Origin: Ectothiorhodospiraceae bacterium WFHF3C12
GTDB lineage: Bacteria; Pseudomonadota; Gammaproteobacteria; Nitrococcales; Nitrococcaceae
Direction: 5' to 3'
Length of the DNA: 51,810 nt
Assembly (NCBI GenBank): GCA_013519935.1
Contig: JACDUA010000027.1
Span: 1 to 51,810, forward strand
The position numbers and the translations under genes were made by a program. The notes under the pieces were generated by a model, which was not told the DNA's origin, searched no databases, and saw nothing but the letters and a program-made list of their open reading frames with translations. Each line of letters opens with the position of its first letter. Positions within the stretch are counted from its first letter, which is position 1. Positions 10,729 through 22,267 of the stretch are shown piece after piece.

Positions 10729-10798
10729 AGGAGTTCAGGTTTCCGCTTCCGGCACCTCCAGCACGTGAGGCCGCCCGGGCGCACTCCCGGATTCCGAG

Positions 10799-11989
10799 TC
10801 AGCCCCCGGCGCCGGCGGCTAGCTTCCTGAGCCGGGGCTGGCGCCGCCGACGGGTCTTTTCCGGGACCATGCGGCGCATGGACTCCAGCTTGCCGTAGCA
10901 AAGCAGCTTGTCGCCGGCTTCCAGCAGACGATCGGCGCGGGGGTTGGGGATAACCTTGGCGCCGCGGTAGAGGGTGAGCACGTTGAGGTCCTGCTCCGAC
11001 AGCCTGGTCTCGGTGATGGTCAGTCCCACGAAGTCCGAGCCCTCGGGGATGTAGATCTCGCTGACGCCGTAGCCCTTGCTGACGGTCAGCCGCTGGCGGA
11101 TGTCGATCTCCGGGAAATCCACCTGCGCGGCGATGTACTCCACCACCGCACCGGCGATGTCCAGGCCGGTGCATTGCTCGATGCCCTCCAGGCCCGGCGA
11201 TGAGTTCACCTCCATGATCTGCGGCCCGCTGTCGCTCTCCAGCATGTCCACCCCGGCGACCCGCAGGCCCATGATCTGAGCGGCCCGGACGGCCGTCTCG
11301 CGGAACGTGTCGGAGAGCTCGACGGCCTCCGCCACACCGCCGCGATGGACATTGCTGCGAAACTCCTGCCCCTGGGCGACCCGGCGCATGGCCGCCACCA
11401 CCCGATCGCCCACCACGAAGGCGCGGATGTCCCGGCCCTTGCTCTCGGCGACGAATTTCTGGATTAGCACGTTCTGCCGCTGGCTCTGCAGCAGCTCGAC
11501 GATGGACTCGGCGGCCTTGACCGATTCCGCCAGCAGCACGCCGATACCCTGGGTCCCCTCGATAAGCTTGATGATGACCGGCGCCCCGCCGACCCGCTCG
11601 ATGGCCGGCAGCACGTCCTTCTTGTCGCGGACGAAGGTGGTCCGCGGGATGCCGATGTGATGGCGGCTGAGAATCTGCAGGCTACGTAGCTTGTCCCGGG
11701 AGTTGAGGATGCCGTGGGCGGTATTGGCGCAGAAAATGTCCATCTCCTGGAACTGGCGCACCACGGCCGTGCCGTAATAAGTGATCGAGGCCCCGATTCG
11801 CGGCAACACGGCGTCGTAGTCGCTCAGCGGCTTCTGCCGGTAGTAGAGATCCGGCACGCCCCGCTGCAGATCGATGGCGAACTTCAGGGTATTCAGCACC
11901 TTGACCTGGTAACCGCGCTGGACCGCGGCTTCCCGGAAGCGACGCGTGCTGTAGGACCTCGGGCCGCAGGAAAGAATGCCCAGTTTCAT
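10799..11989 (-). CDS. RimK-family ATP-grasp ligase fused to a TrkA-C domain
   Basis: This 396-residue protein has a RimK-like pre-ATP-grasp region (1-95), an ATP-grasp ligase domain (about 95-290; IIKLIEGTQGIGVLLAES as the ATP-binding loop, GVDMLESDSGPQIMEVNSSP as the metal-binding end) and a C-terminal TrkA-C/RCK-C domain (about 305-375; SEIYIPEGSDFVGLTITETR, then RGAKVIPNPRADRLLEAGDK). RimK enzymes add glutamate to protein C-termini or make related amide bonds. TrkA-C domains bind small ligands in potassium transport regulators, so the fusion suggests ligand-controlled ligase activity. It stands alone, flanked on both sides by inverted repeat pairs. Confidence 0.88.
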   Translation of the reverse strand: MKLGILSCGPRSYSTRRFREAAVQRGYQVKVLNTLKFAIDLQRGVPDLYYRQKPLSDYDAVLPRIGASITYYGTAVVRQFQEMDIFCANTAHGILNSRDKLRSLQILSRHHIGIPRTTFVRDKKDVLPAIERVGGAPVIIKLIEGTQGIGVLLAESVKAAESIVELLQSQRQNVLIQKFVAESKGRDIRAFVVGDRVVAAMRRVAQGQEFRSNVHRGGVAEAVELSDTFRETAVRAAQIMGLRVAGVDMLESDSGPQIMEVNSSPGLEGIEQCTGLDIAGAVVEYIAAQVDFPEIDIRQRLTVSKGYGVSEIYIPEGSDFVGLTITETRLSEQDLNVLTLYRGAKVIPNPRADRLLEAGDKLLCYGKLESMRRMVPEKTRRRRQPRLRKLAAGAGG

Positions 11990-12102
11990 ATCGCCCGCCT
12001 TCGATTTCGCCCGGGCGCCCCAACGGGCCCGGGCCGCTGCCGAGTCGCGAAAACGTGCCGACAGCGGGGTTAACGTTGCGCCTGTTCAAGTGCATAAAAC
12101 GT

Positions 12103-12250
12103 TTAGCCACAGATGAACACAGATAAACACAGATTTTGTTCTCGCTGTGCGGTGCTGACCGCTCGCGATTGATCCATTCTGGGCTCTGTGGGGCTAAGAG
12201 ACAGGAAGCTGAAATTTATCTGTGTCCATCCGTGTTCATCTGTGGCTAAA
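12103..12250. repeat. Second inverted pair of CACAGATGAA-type repeats
   Basis: The left arm (12103-12136) starts TTAGCCACAGATGAACACAG and the right arm (12213-12250) ends GTTCATCTGTGGCTAAA, near-perfect inverses separated by about 75 bases. The same sequence family is at 10580-10728. The arms could pair into a long hairpin in the uvrB to rimK gap (11990-12260), which has no gene. The origin is unknown; the elements look like a miniature, non-autonomous dispersed repeat. Confidence 0.8.
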
Positions 12251-12260
12251 AAGAGAGAAG

Positions 12261-14282
12261 CTAGGCGTCCGCCTCGGGCTCCTCCAGTACGTAGACCTTG
12301 ATCTTCCTGACCTCGTCGCGCAGGCGCGCCGCTTCCTCGAACTCCAGGTTGCGGGCGTGCTGGTGCATCTGCTGCTCCAGGCTCTTGATGCGCTTGACGG
12401 CCTGTTCCGGCGTCATGCCCATGTAGGGCTTCGCATCCTCCGCCACCCTGGCGTACTCGCGGGCGGGCCGCGGCGCGCCGGGCATGCCCCGCTCCATGAC
12501 GTCCGCGACGGCCTTGCGGATGCCCTGGGGGGTGATGCCGTGGGCCTCGTTATGGGCCACCTGCCGGGCGCGGCGGCGCTCCGTCTCGTCGATGGCCCGG
12601 CGCATGGAGCCGGTCACCTCGTCGGCATAGAGGATGGCGGTGCCCCGGACGTTCCGGGCGGCGCGGCCGATGGTCTGGATCAATGACCGGTCGGAGCGCA
12701 GGAAGCCTTCCTTGTCGGCATCCAGGATGGCGACCAGGGACACCTCCGGGATATCCAGGCCCTCGCGCAACAGGTTGATACCCACCAGCACGTCGAACTC
12801 GCCCAGGCGCAGGTCGCGGATGATCTCCATGCGCTCGACGGTGTCCACGTCGGAGTGCAGGTAACGCACCCGCACGCCGTGCTCGTGGAGGTATTCGGTC
12901 AGGTCCTCCGCCATGCGCTTGGTCAGTGTGGTGACCAGCACCCGCTCCTGGCGACCCACTCGGTCGTTGATCTCGGAGAGCAGATCGTCCACCTGCGTGG
13001 AGGCGGGCCGAACGCGCACCTCCGGGTCCACCAGGCCGGTGGGCCGGACCACCTGGTCGATGATGGCCACGGAATGCTTCTCCTCGTACGGACCCGGCGT
13101 CGCGGACACGTAGATGGACTGGGGGGCGAGCTGCTCGAACTCTTCGAACTTCAGCGGCCGGTTGTCCAGCGCCGAGGGCAGGCGAAAGCCGTACTCGACC
13201 AGGGTCTGTTTGCGCGAGCGATCCCCTTTGAACATGCCGCCGATCTGGGGGATGGTCACGTGGGATTCGTCGACGAACAGCATGGCGTTGGGTGGCAGGT
13301 AGTCGAACAGGCACGGCGGGGGCTCGCCGGCATTGCGACCCGAGAGGTATCGGGAGTAGTTCTCGATGCCATTGCAGTACCCGAGCTCCTGCATCATCTC
13401 CAGGTCGAACATCGTGCGCTGCTCCAGGCGCTGGGCCTCCAGGTTCTTGCCGGTCTCGCGCAGGTCGGCCAGGCGCTCGCGCAGCTCGTCCTTGATCCGA
13501 TCCACGGCGTTGAGCAGCGTCTCCCGGGGGGTCACGTAGTGGGTCTTGGGATAGATGGTCAGCCGGGGCACCCGACGGGTCACCTCGCCGGTGAGCGGGT
13601 CGAACCACGACAGGTTCTCGATCTCGTCGTCGAACAGCTCCACCCGAACGGCCTCGTCCTCGGACTCGGCGGGGAAGATGTCGATGATGTCGCCGCGCAC
13701 CCGGTAATTGCCCCGCTCCAGCACGGCATCGTTGCGGGTGTACTGCAGGTCCGCCAGCCGGCGCAGGATATAGCGCTGGTCCACCTGGTCCCCCCGGACC
13801 AGATGCATGACCATGCTCAGATACGCATTGGGGTCGCCCAGGCCGTAGATGGAAGACACCGACGCCACGATGATGGTGTCGCGCCGCTCGATGATCGCCT
13901 TGGTGGCCGACAGCCGCATCTGCTCGATGTGCTCGTTCACCGAGGCGTCCTTCTCGATGTACGTGTCCGACGACGGCACGTAGGCCTCGGGCTGGTAGTA
14001 GTCGTAGTAGGAGACGAAATACTCCACGGCGTTGTGAGGAAAGAACTCCCTGAACTCGCCGTAGAGCTGGGCCGCCAGCGTCTTGTTGGGCGCCATCACG
14101 ATGGCCGGGCACTGCTCGCGCTGGATGATGTTGGCCATGGTGAAGGTCTTGCCGGAGCCGGTGACGCCGAGCAGCGTCTGGTGCCCGTAACCGGCCTCCA
14201 CGCCGTGGCAGAGAGCGTCGATGGCCATGGGCTGATCGCCCGCCGGCTGGTAGTCGGAACTGAGCTGAAACTCTCGCGTCAT
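12261..14282 (-). CDS. uvrB: Excinuclease ABC subunit B
   Basis: At 673 residues this is complete UvrB, the DNA-damage-loading helicase of nucleotide excision repair. Visible: Walker A GVTGSGKT (about 40-47), the beta-hairpin region [20 protein letters not shown] (about 92-111), DEAD-like VDESHVT, helicase motifs IGRAARN near residue 540, and the C-terminal UVR motif (about 633-668) that contacts UvrC. It accepts DNA from UvrA and positions UvrC for incision. It is divergently oriented to the aminotransferase gene across 62 bases. Confidence 0.98.
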   Translation of the reverse strand: MTREFQLSSDYQPAGDQPMAIDALCHGVEAGYGHQTLLGVTGSGKTFTMANIIQREQCPAIVMAPNKTLAAQLYGEFREFFPHNAVEYFVSYYDYYQPEAYVPSSDTYIEKDASVNEHIEQMRLSATKAIIERRDTIIVASVSSIYGLGDPNAYLSMVMHLVRGDQVDQRYILRRLADLQYTRNDAVLERGNYRVRGDIIDIFPAESEDEAVRVELFDDEIENLSWFDPLTGEVTRRVPRLTIYPKTHYVTPRETLLNAVDRIKDELRERLADLRETGKNLEAQRLEQRTMFDLEMMQELGYCNGIENYSRYLSGRNAGEPPPCLFDYLPPNAMLFVDESHVTIPQIGGMFKGDRSRKQTLVEYGFRLPSALDNRPLKFEEFEQLAPQSIYVSATPGPYEEKHSVAIIDQVVRPTGLVDPEVRVRPASTQVDDLLSEINDRVGRQERVLVTTLTKRMAEDLTEYLHEHGVRVRYLHSDVDTVERMEIIRDLRLGEFDVLVGINLLREGLDIPEVSLVAILDADKEGFLRSDRSLIQTIGRAARNVRGTAILYADEVTGSMRRAIDETERRRARQVAHNEAHGITPQGIRKAVADVMERGMPGAPRPAREYARVAEDAKPYMGMTPEQAVKRIKSLEQQMHQHARNLEFEEAARLRDEVRKIKVYVLEEPEADA

Positions 14283-14344
14283 CTGGCGGCGTGCTCCGCG
14301 TTTACCCTATGATCGGGTGGGGATTCATTGCGGGGTAAGCAATT

Positions 14345-15532
<1,188 letters not shown>

Positions 15533-15590
15533 GTCCGGTTGACGAAGCCGCCCCGATGGGTAGAATACGCGGTTCACGAGCGACAGCTAC

Positions 15591-17207
<1,617 letters not shown>

Positions 17208-17211
<4 letters not shown>

Positions 17212-17801
17212 AGCGACAGCCAAAATAACGGGGCTAACACGGCAAGAATAAACGGGAGTATTACATCTGTGGCCAAAGGGGTGTGGACAGTCAAGTACCA
17301 CAATGAGGCCAGGGCCGGACCCGCAAACCTCCACAGGGGGATCTCAATGTCTTGTCCTTCGTCAAGCTTGCCCTCACTTGGGTGATACTTCGGGAGCGTC
17401 ACCCCGACCCTCAATAGCCCCCTTCTTTGGAAGTCACCCACGCTGGGAGCTCCCCTCCACTCAACTCCTCCGCTTGAGAGGTGTTGCAATATTGTTCGGC
17501 GTGCAAATCTATCGAATGCCATTCGCGTCGTCTGCCATAGTTCATCTGCCCTAGCCGCCTTGAAATACTGGTAGTAGCGAACGCTGAAATAGAACCAGGC
17601 AACCCAAAGAGCGTGAACAATGGCTTGTGGGTGGCCAATCCCTATTTGAGCTCCCAGGAAAGAGATACCAGAAACCTCGATCTGGGCATGATCGTAGAAC
17701 ACGATCACCACGCAGATCGCAATAAGGTTTCGTCGCTGGCGCTCGAATTTGGCGCGCAGTTCCTCCGGCGGCGCGCCGGGCTTCTCCTCATGTACTTTCA
17801 T
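17208..17801 (-). CDS. Four-helix membrane protein of the serine-recombinase element
   Basis: A 197-residue protein from the ATG at 17801 (MKVHEEKPGAPPEELRAKFE). An alternative start lies 17 codons upstream, inside the previous gene. Hydrophobic stretches at about 25-50 and 58-80, then a soluble loop with aromatic and charged residues, then pairs near 155-175 and 178-197, suggest four membrane helices with a soluble middle. I do not recognise the family. It overlaps the upstream gene by 14 bases and the recombinase start by four bases (GTGA), so the three are translationally coupled. GC is lower than in core genes. Confidence 0.75.
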
Positions 17802-18306
17802 GCTTAGCAGCCTCGATGATCCTTGTAATGTGGCGTTCGCTGAGTGATTCACACAACTTACGTCTGATGGTTCGCCGGATCTCGGATGGGCGGCTACCCT
17901 CGTCAGCCAGGGCTTTCACCAGCTTGTTACGCTGCAGCCGCATCCATCCAGCGAACAACGGAATCCGAATCCGGGTTGGTTCACGCTCCCCCGGGGGGAG
18001 ATCGATGTTTTCCTCGTCGAGGATCTGCCACACCTCCAGGAACTGGTCGACGCCGACGACGTGTGCGATCCGGAGCCACCGCGGATCGAGACCGATCTGC
18101 TCGAGCTCGTCCAGTCGAGGGTCGCGCGCGCCTTTTTTTAACCCGGGATTCCCGGCCCTGCAGGCATTCAGGTACCCACCCCCCTCCGTGGCCGTGCTTG
18201 GATTTTTGTGCCGACCCCCCACCCCTCCGTTGGAAACAAGAGATCTCTTATCTTGGAGATCTCCACCCTGGGCGATCCAGTCGAACTGTCGGTCCGCTCC
18301 CATCAT
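17788..18306 (-). CDS. Probable Mor-like DNA-binding regulator
   Basis: 172 residues from tandem ATGs at 18306, preceded by AGAGGG. The C-terminal 100 residues follow the layout of Mor/C-type phage activators: a helical dimerisation part (WLRIAHVVGVDQFLEVWQIL), a strand (TRIRIPLFAGWMRLQRNKLV) and a C-terminal helix-turn-helix (RRKLCESLSERHITRIIEAA). The N-terminal 70 residues are low-complexity and not recognised. It heads the coupled trio with the membrane protein and recombinase, so it may control their expression. Family assignment is by pattern only. Confidence 0.5.
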   Translation of the reverse strand: MMGADRQFDWIAQGGDLQDKRSLVSNGGVGGRHKNPSTATEGGGYLNACRAGNPGLKKGARDPRLDELEQIGLDPRWLRIAHVVGVDQFLEVWQILDEENIDLPPGEREPTRIRIPLFAGWMRLQRNKLVKALADEGSRPSEIRRTIRRKLCESLSERHITRIIEAAKHEST

Positions 18307-18592
18307 TCCGACCCTCTTACTGCGCACTTGTTCGTGAGGCCACAGCCGCAGGCCGCACACTGCCGTGACCAGGTCCGCCACTACTGCGCATTTGGATAGA
18401 ACACGCAGTAGCACCGGAGGTGGAACCCGTTCCGGAGGTTGGTTGAGTTAGCCCGTTCGGAAAGCGAGTTCCAGAGAGGCCTGCACCCACGCGACAGAAT
18501 CCGTCACTGGCGGGTTTGGGATTCTGGCCAACCCCCTCGTATAGAATTTCCAGGCGTGTGTCGGTTCTCATGGACCTATCTCTATCGCGCCG
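18307..18592. other. Intergenic gap at the left end of the prophage
   Basis: No supported gene lies between the Mor-like gene and the integrase stop. The 286 bases contain two copies of GCGCAGTA and paired CCGTTC/CCGGAGGT motifs. The prophage left attachment site would be expected here, next to the integrase, but its partner copy is outside the window and I cannot define the core. Confidence 0.4.
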
Positions 18593-19597
18593 TCAGGGAT
18601 CCCGCTGCAGGTGGCGCAGCAGATCCGTTACAGGGGTCTTCACCTTGGACAGCGGATTCGCCTTACCCATGTGCTGGGTGAGCTTCCGCATGGCCAGGTG
18701 GGTGTAGATCTTGGTGGAGTTGGAGTCGACGTGACCCATCAGCGTCTGGCGCACCAGGAGGTCCACGTCGTCCTCGGCCAGCTCCGTGCCGTAGAGGTGT
18801 CTCATGGCATGAGGGTGGAGCTCCTTCCTCGGGATCCCGGCCGCCTCACCGTAGCGCACGATCATGTCCCGGATCGTGCGCTGGGCCAGGCGGCGTTCCT
18901 CCCCACGGAACTGGTGCTCGGGCACCGTGCGGTTCCTGGTGGACACAAACAGGACCTGATCCCCGTTCTCCAAATGGCGGTCGATGTGCTCGAGCTCCTG
19001 GTGGCCAAGGTAGGCCCTGACCAGTAGCCGTGTCTCGTGTGGGGCTGGCAGCAAGCGCTCGCGATCGCCCTTCTCTCGTGTGCGGATGATCATCCACTCA
19101 ACACCGTCCACGTCGGTGAAGATCAGGTCACCTTCGTTCAGGGCGCATAACCCGCCGATCCGCAGGCCGCAACCGATCAGCACCGAGAGGATGGCCGCGT
19201 CGCGTACGCCGGTAAACGTGCTGATGTCGGGCTGCATGAGCAGCTTCTCGGCATGGCGCAGCTGCATTGGCGTGGGCAGTTTGAGGCCGGCCCTGGGATA
19301 CGGCAGGCCGGCTGCTGGATCCTGCCGGATATGGCCGCGGCTGCGGGCCCAGCTGTAGAAGCCACGGACCGCCGCCACCAGTGCCCGCCGGCTACGGGGA
19401 CTGAGCCCTTCCTTGTGCATAACCAGACCCGTGAATTGCTCCAGGTCGTCGCTGGACAGCGTCAAGAGATGGCCACCGGCCTCCTGGATCCAGCCAGCCA
19501 GGCGCCGGAGATAGCCGCCGTACTTGATGGCCGTCGCCGGCGAGCGGCCCTGGTTGTGGCGGAGGTAGTCCAGGTAGTCGTCGATGAGCTCCGTCAT
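18593..19597 (-). CDS. int: Tyrosine-type integrase of the prophage
   Basis: 334 residues from the ATG at 19597 (MTELIDDYLDYLRHNQGRSP) with GAGG upstream. It has a SAM-like core-binding domain (1-90) and a catalytic domain (105-320). Catalytic residues visible: Arg in GCGLRIGGLCALNEGDL, Lys in RTREKGDRERLL, His-x-x-Arg in HPHAMRHLYGT, His in LMGHVDSNSTKIYTH and the Tyr nucleophile in that motif. It performs site-specific integration and excision. It is the last gene of the leftward early region and lies next to the iteron-rich non-coding stretch. Confidence 0.93.
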   Translation of the reverse strand: MTELIDDYLDYLRHNQGRSPATAIKYGGYLRRLAGWIQEAGGHLLTLSSDDLEQFTGLVMHKEGLSPRSRRALVAAVRGFYSWARSRGHIRQDPAAGLPYPRAGLKLPTPMQLRHAEKLLMQPDISTFTGVRDAAILSVLIGCGLRIGGLCALNEGDLIFTDVDGVEWMIIRTREKGDRERLLPAPHETRLLVRAYLGHQELEHIDRHLENGDQVLFVSTRNRTVPEHQFRGEERRLAQRTIRDMIVRYGEAAGIPRKELHPHAMRHLYGTELAEDDVDLLVRQTLMGHVDSNSTKIYTHLAMRKLTQHMGKANPLSKVKTPVTDLLRHLQRDP

Positions 19598-19644
19598 GAG
19601 GTGCCTCGCGGGGGTCTCGTGAGCCAATAGAAGGAGGGCGGGGG

Positions 19645-19973
19645 CAGCGAAACCCGCGCACCCGCGCCACCCCCTGTTTTCTGATTGTATGTGTCTGATT
19701 TTACGGCATTCAGGGTGGCGCGTGTTGGCGCGGAAAAACCCGCGCCACCCCCTGAAACACGCGCCACCCCCAGGTGATCCGCGCGCCAGTTCCGCGCCAC
19801 CCGCGCCAGGGCTTCTACCCTTCTCGTCTCTCTTTCTTTCTCTCTCTTTTCAATAAGATAAGAGAGAGAGAATAGGGCCGTGGCTGGAAAGGCGGGATGC
19901 GCCAGAACACGGCAAACCCGCGCCACCTGGGACCAAACACGCGCCACACAGAAGCAAACCCGCCAGCGTTTTG
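19645..19973. repeat. Iteron array, probable prophage replication origin
   Basis: The core CGCGCCAC recurs at 19663, 19741, 19760, 19793, 19919 and 19940, with truncated copies at 19802 and 19960 and inverted copies at 19714-19732. The right group has units with a CAAACMCGCGCCAC pattern spaced 21 bases. Between the groups lies an AT- and pyrimidine-rich stretch (19820-19875) whose CTCTCTCTT and AAGAGAGAG arms can pair. Direct repeats flanking an easily melted segment resemble iteron origins. The 19598-20279 gap holds no gene I can support. Confidence 0.6.
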
Positions 19974-20279
19974 CCCGAAGATTCGGGCACTTATCATTGA
20001 CGTGGCCTATGATGCGCGGGTTTTGTGCATCGCCCCTGCCTCCTATTCGAAAATGGCGGCCGGCACCCCGCCCTTTTATTCCGCTCTGCGGACGGTTCGC
20101 GGATGCGGATTTGCAAGAGGTCCGGAGATGAGCAAGGGGGCGAAGGCGCGGCTGTGAGGACGTGGCCAGGTGGCCGGCGAAACCTGGTAGATGGGAAGGC
20201 CCGCGCAGGGCCCTGCTGAGCTCCTGCGGCGCGCTGTAGCGAATTCTGGGGGAGCGCGAGGGGGTGAGCCCGCTGGATT

Positions 20280-20834
20280 TCACGACAGCGCGCGGGTCTC
20301 CCCGCTGGCTGTCAGCTCCTCGTAGAGGGAAAGAAACTCGGCCTTGGCCTGGTGCCACTCCAGGGGCTCAATACTGACGTCCAGGGGGAGTTGACCGCTC
20401 GCACCGAACAAGCCGGCCCGGGCATGCCCATAGAGTTGCGCGGCCTCGGCGGCCGCGGCCCTGTCGTCCGCGTGCTTGACGCACTCCGGCAGTTGGCTGG
20501 GCAGATCGAACCGCGCCGCCACGGCGTCCCACACACGCGCCTCGAGGAGCTGGTAGGCATGCAGGTCCCGCTTCACAGGGCGGACCATATCGCCCACGTA
20601 GGCCTCCGTCGCATCGTGTAGCAGGCCGGTCAGCTGGTGCTCGGCCGGCACTGCCCTGGCCACCACTACGGAATGCTGGGCCACACTGTACGGCCGCGCC
20701 AGAGCGCCGTTGAACCGGTTGAGGCACGCCAGGTGGTGGGCGATGTCCAGGATGTCGATATCCTCCGGGCGCGGATCCCAGGGGTAGAATCGCCGACCGG
20801 TGTAGGTGAGGTTCCAACTGCCTTTGCGGGGCAT
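20280..20834 (-). CDS. HD-domain phosphohydrolase (phage type)
   Basis: 184 residues from the ATG at 20834, preceded by AGGAGAG; it begins MPRKGSWNLTYTGRRFYPWD. HD-superfamily metal ligands are visible: His in SVAQHSVVVARAV, His-Asp in GLLHDATEAYVGDM and a later Asp in CVKHADDRAAAAE. Related YfbR-like enzymes and phage proteins hydrolyse nucleotides. In a phage early operon it could adjust dNTP pools or remove signal nucleotides; the substrate is inferred only. It is the last gene before the iteron region. Confidence 0.85.
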   Translation of the reverse strand: MPRKGSWNLTYTGRRFYPWDPRPEDIDILDIAHHLACLNRFNGALARPYSVAQHSVVVARAVPAEHQLTGLLHDATEAYVGDMVRPVKRDLHAYQLLEARVWDAVAARFDLPSQLPECVKHADDRAAAAEAAQLYGHARAGLFGASGQLPLDVSIEPLEWHQAKAEFLSLYEELTASGETRALS

Positions 20835-20844
20835 GGTTGCTCTC

Positions 20845-21309
20845 CTATTCGGGGGCCGGCAGCAGCGGCGGCATCGCGCCGGACTCGTACGCCCTGGCAA
20901 TCTGAGGACGCATCCAGTCGCCCACCGTCTGCCCGTTGGGTAGCGCGATGTGGGCGAGGAACTCGTCCTCGAACTCCGTGATGCCGGATTCGACCGCCTC
21001 CAGCTTGGCCTTAATGACCAGGGCCAGCGCGCGCCAGCGCTGGCGCACGGCTTGCTCGTAGGCGGCCTCCTGCTGGGCCGGCGATCGCCGCTGCTTCTTG
21101 GCCGGCGTCAGGGTGAACTCTCGGTCGTCGGGATCCGGCATCGGGAGGTCGAAGCGAACCCGGCGGCCGCGCATCTGGAAAGCGACCACAGCGTGGCCGG
21201 CCTCCCACCCATACATGAACCCATCTGCGCCGTAGCGGCGGAGCGTGTGCTCTATCTCCGCCCGGCTCTTGTCGCTGGGGATGTCGGTCTTGTTGGCGTA
21301 CGTGGCCAC
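20845..21309 (-). CDS. Conserved phage early protein, function unknown
   Basis: 154 residues. The N-terminal half includes DKSRAEIEHTLRRYGADGFM and HAVVAFQMRGRRVRFDLPMP, features I have seen in phage and integrative-element proteins of unknown function. The middle is basic (AKKQRRSPAQQEAAYEQAV) and the C-terminus helical. There is no catalytic motif or membrane segment. It sits 10 bases before the HD-hydrolase gene in the early operon and follows a zinc-ribbon gene by two bases. Confidence 0.75.
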   Translation of the reverse strand: MATYANKTDIPSDKSRAEIEHTLRRYGADGFMYGWEAGHAVVAFQMRGRRVRFDLPMPDPDDREFTLTPAKKQRRSPAQQEAAYEQAVRQRWRALALVIKAKLEAVESGITEFEDEFLAHIALPNGQTVGDWMRPQIARAYESGAMPPLLPAPE

Positions 21310-21311
21310 TA

Positions 21312-21533
21312 TCAGCCCTCCTCTGCGGCCGCCGTCTCGTGCTCCGCCGGCGCCGGATAGCGCTCGCCACAGAACGGGCAGAATGTGGCGGCCAGGATCG
21401 TCCGCTTGCCGGGCTTGCGCCGGCGGCGGGCCTGGGTCTTAACGAGGACGCGTGGCGGCGTCTCCACGGTGGTGACGAGCTCCAGGCCGTGGACCTCGAG
21501 CTCGCGATCGATGACCTGGACGCAGTCACACAT
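21312..21533 (-). CDS. Small zinc-ribbon-like phage protein
   Basis: 73 residues from the ATG at 21533 (MCDCVQVIDRELEVHGLELV), overlapping the TraR-type gene by eight bases. It has CDC near the N-terminus and FCPFCGERYP near residue 57, which could form a zinc knuckle after a basic linker (KTQARRRRKPGKR). An upstream in-frame start would duplicate the TraR region and is rejected. Function unknown; probably nucleic-acid or protein binding. Confidence 0.7.
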   Translation of the reverse strand: MCDCVQVIDRELEVHGLELVTTVETPPRVLVKTQARRRRKPGKRTILAATFCPFCGERYPAPAEHETAAAEEG

Positions 21534-21729
21534 GGCCACGCTCCTGGTCGGCCTGGCAGTCGACGCAGAGCTCCACGCCGGGCACGAGCTCGCGCCGGCG
21601 TTGCGGGATCTCGTCGCCGCATTCGAGGCAGTGCGTGGCGCTCTCGCCCTCGTAGCGGACGCGGCCGGCAAGCGCGTCCTGGGTGACCTGGTCGATGTAC
21701 TCGCCGGCGACGTCTGCGGTGTCAGCCAT
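21526..21729 (-). CDS. TraR/DksA-type C4 zinc finger protein
   Basis: 67 residues from the ATG at 21729 (the GTG two codons earlier is less likely). The motif CLECGDEIPQRRRELVPGVE followed by LCVDCQ is the C4 finger of TraR/DksA-family proteins. Plasmid and phage TraR bind the RNA polymerase secondary channel and mimic DksA with ppGpp, so this may redirect host transcription during early infection. It overlaps its neighbours on both sides. Confidence 0.85.
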   Translation of the reverse strand: MADTADVAGEYIDQVTQDALAGRVRYEGESATHCLECGDEIPQRRRELVPGVELCVDCQADQERGHV

Positions 21730-22267
21730 GGCCACGGTCCTCTGGAGTGATAGATACGATTTCCGCGGCGACCAGCATGTCCTTGAGCCAGTCGTCGGCT
21801 TTCAAATCGTCGTCCTCGACGCTGAGGCTGTCGCCTTCCTGGTCTGTCAGGACGATCTTGGCCACGCGCGCGGCGTCGATACTTTCGATGTAGGGCAGGT
21901 CGTCGTAGGCCGCCTCCACCGCGGAGTCGATCACCGTCAGGCCCGTGCAGTTGCCGCCAACGTCCACTTCAACGGTGTGACGGTACTGCCACATTCCGAA
22001 TGTGAGGCGGACCCGTTGCGTGGCCATGAAGCCACTGGTGGTGAGATTCGGGTCGTAGTCCATCGGCCCCTTGTCCAGCTGGCGCAGCCGCCTCTCGACT
22101 GCCTTGCGCACGGTGGATTGAAGGCCTTCCACCTCCAGTGCCCGCAGACACTCGTCACGCTTGAATGACTTGACCATCTGCAGGCGGCCGTCCACAGATA
22201 CCTCGCCGACGAAATGTCCCTCGTGCATGCCCGTCGTGAACGGGCCCAGGTTGTTTTCTTCAATCAC
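21722..22267 (-). CDS. Phage early protein, function unknown
   Basis: 181 residues from a GTG at 22267, which overlaps the stop of the previous gene by eight bases. The C-terminal half reads RVRLTFGMWQYRHTVEVDVG and LTVIDSAVEAAYDDLPYIES, a beta-rich then helical domain seen in small phage proteins of unknown function (possibly the DUF5406 group; not certain). It ends acidic. There is no membrane segment. The GTG start sits on a remnant of the DHH-gene 3' end. Confidence 0.7.
   Translation of the reverse strand: MIEENNLGPFTTGMHEGHFVGEVSVDGRLQMVKSFKRDECLRALEVEGLQSTVRKAVERRLRQLDKGPMDYDPNLTTSGFMATQRVRLTFGMWQYRHTVEVDVGGNCTGLTVIDSAVEAAYDDLPYIESIDAARVAKIVLTDQEGDSLSVEDDDLKADDWLKDMLVAAEIVSITPEDRGHG

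Noticed and set aside
10580-12250. Possible CRISPR array
   Set aside because: The repeats are inverted pairs with few units and no regular spacers.
17788-18414. Longer start for the Mor-like gene
   Set aside because: The upstream 36 codons lack a ribosome-binding site; tandem ATGs at 18306 have AGAGGG.
19594-20358. Long minus-strand ORF across the iteron region
   Set aside because: It is made of translated repeats with low complexity and no ribosome-binding site; the region fits a non-coding origin better.
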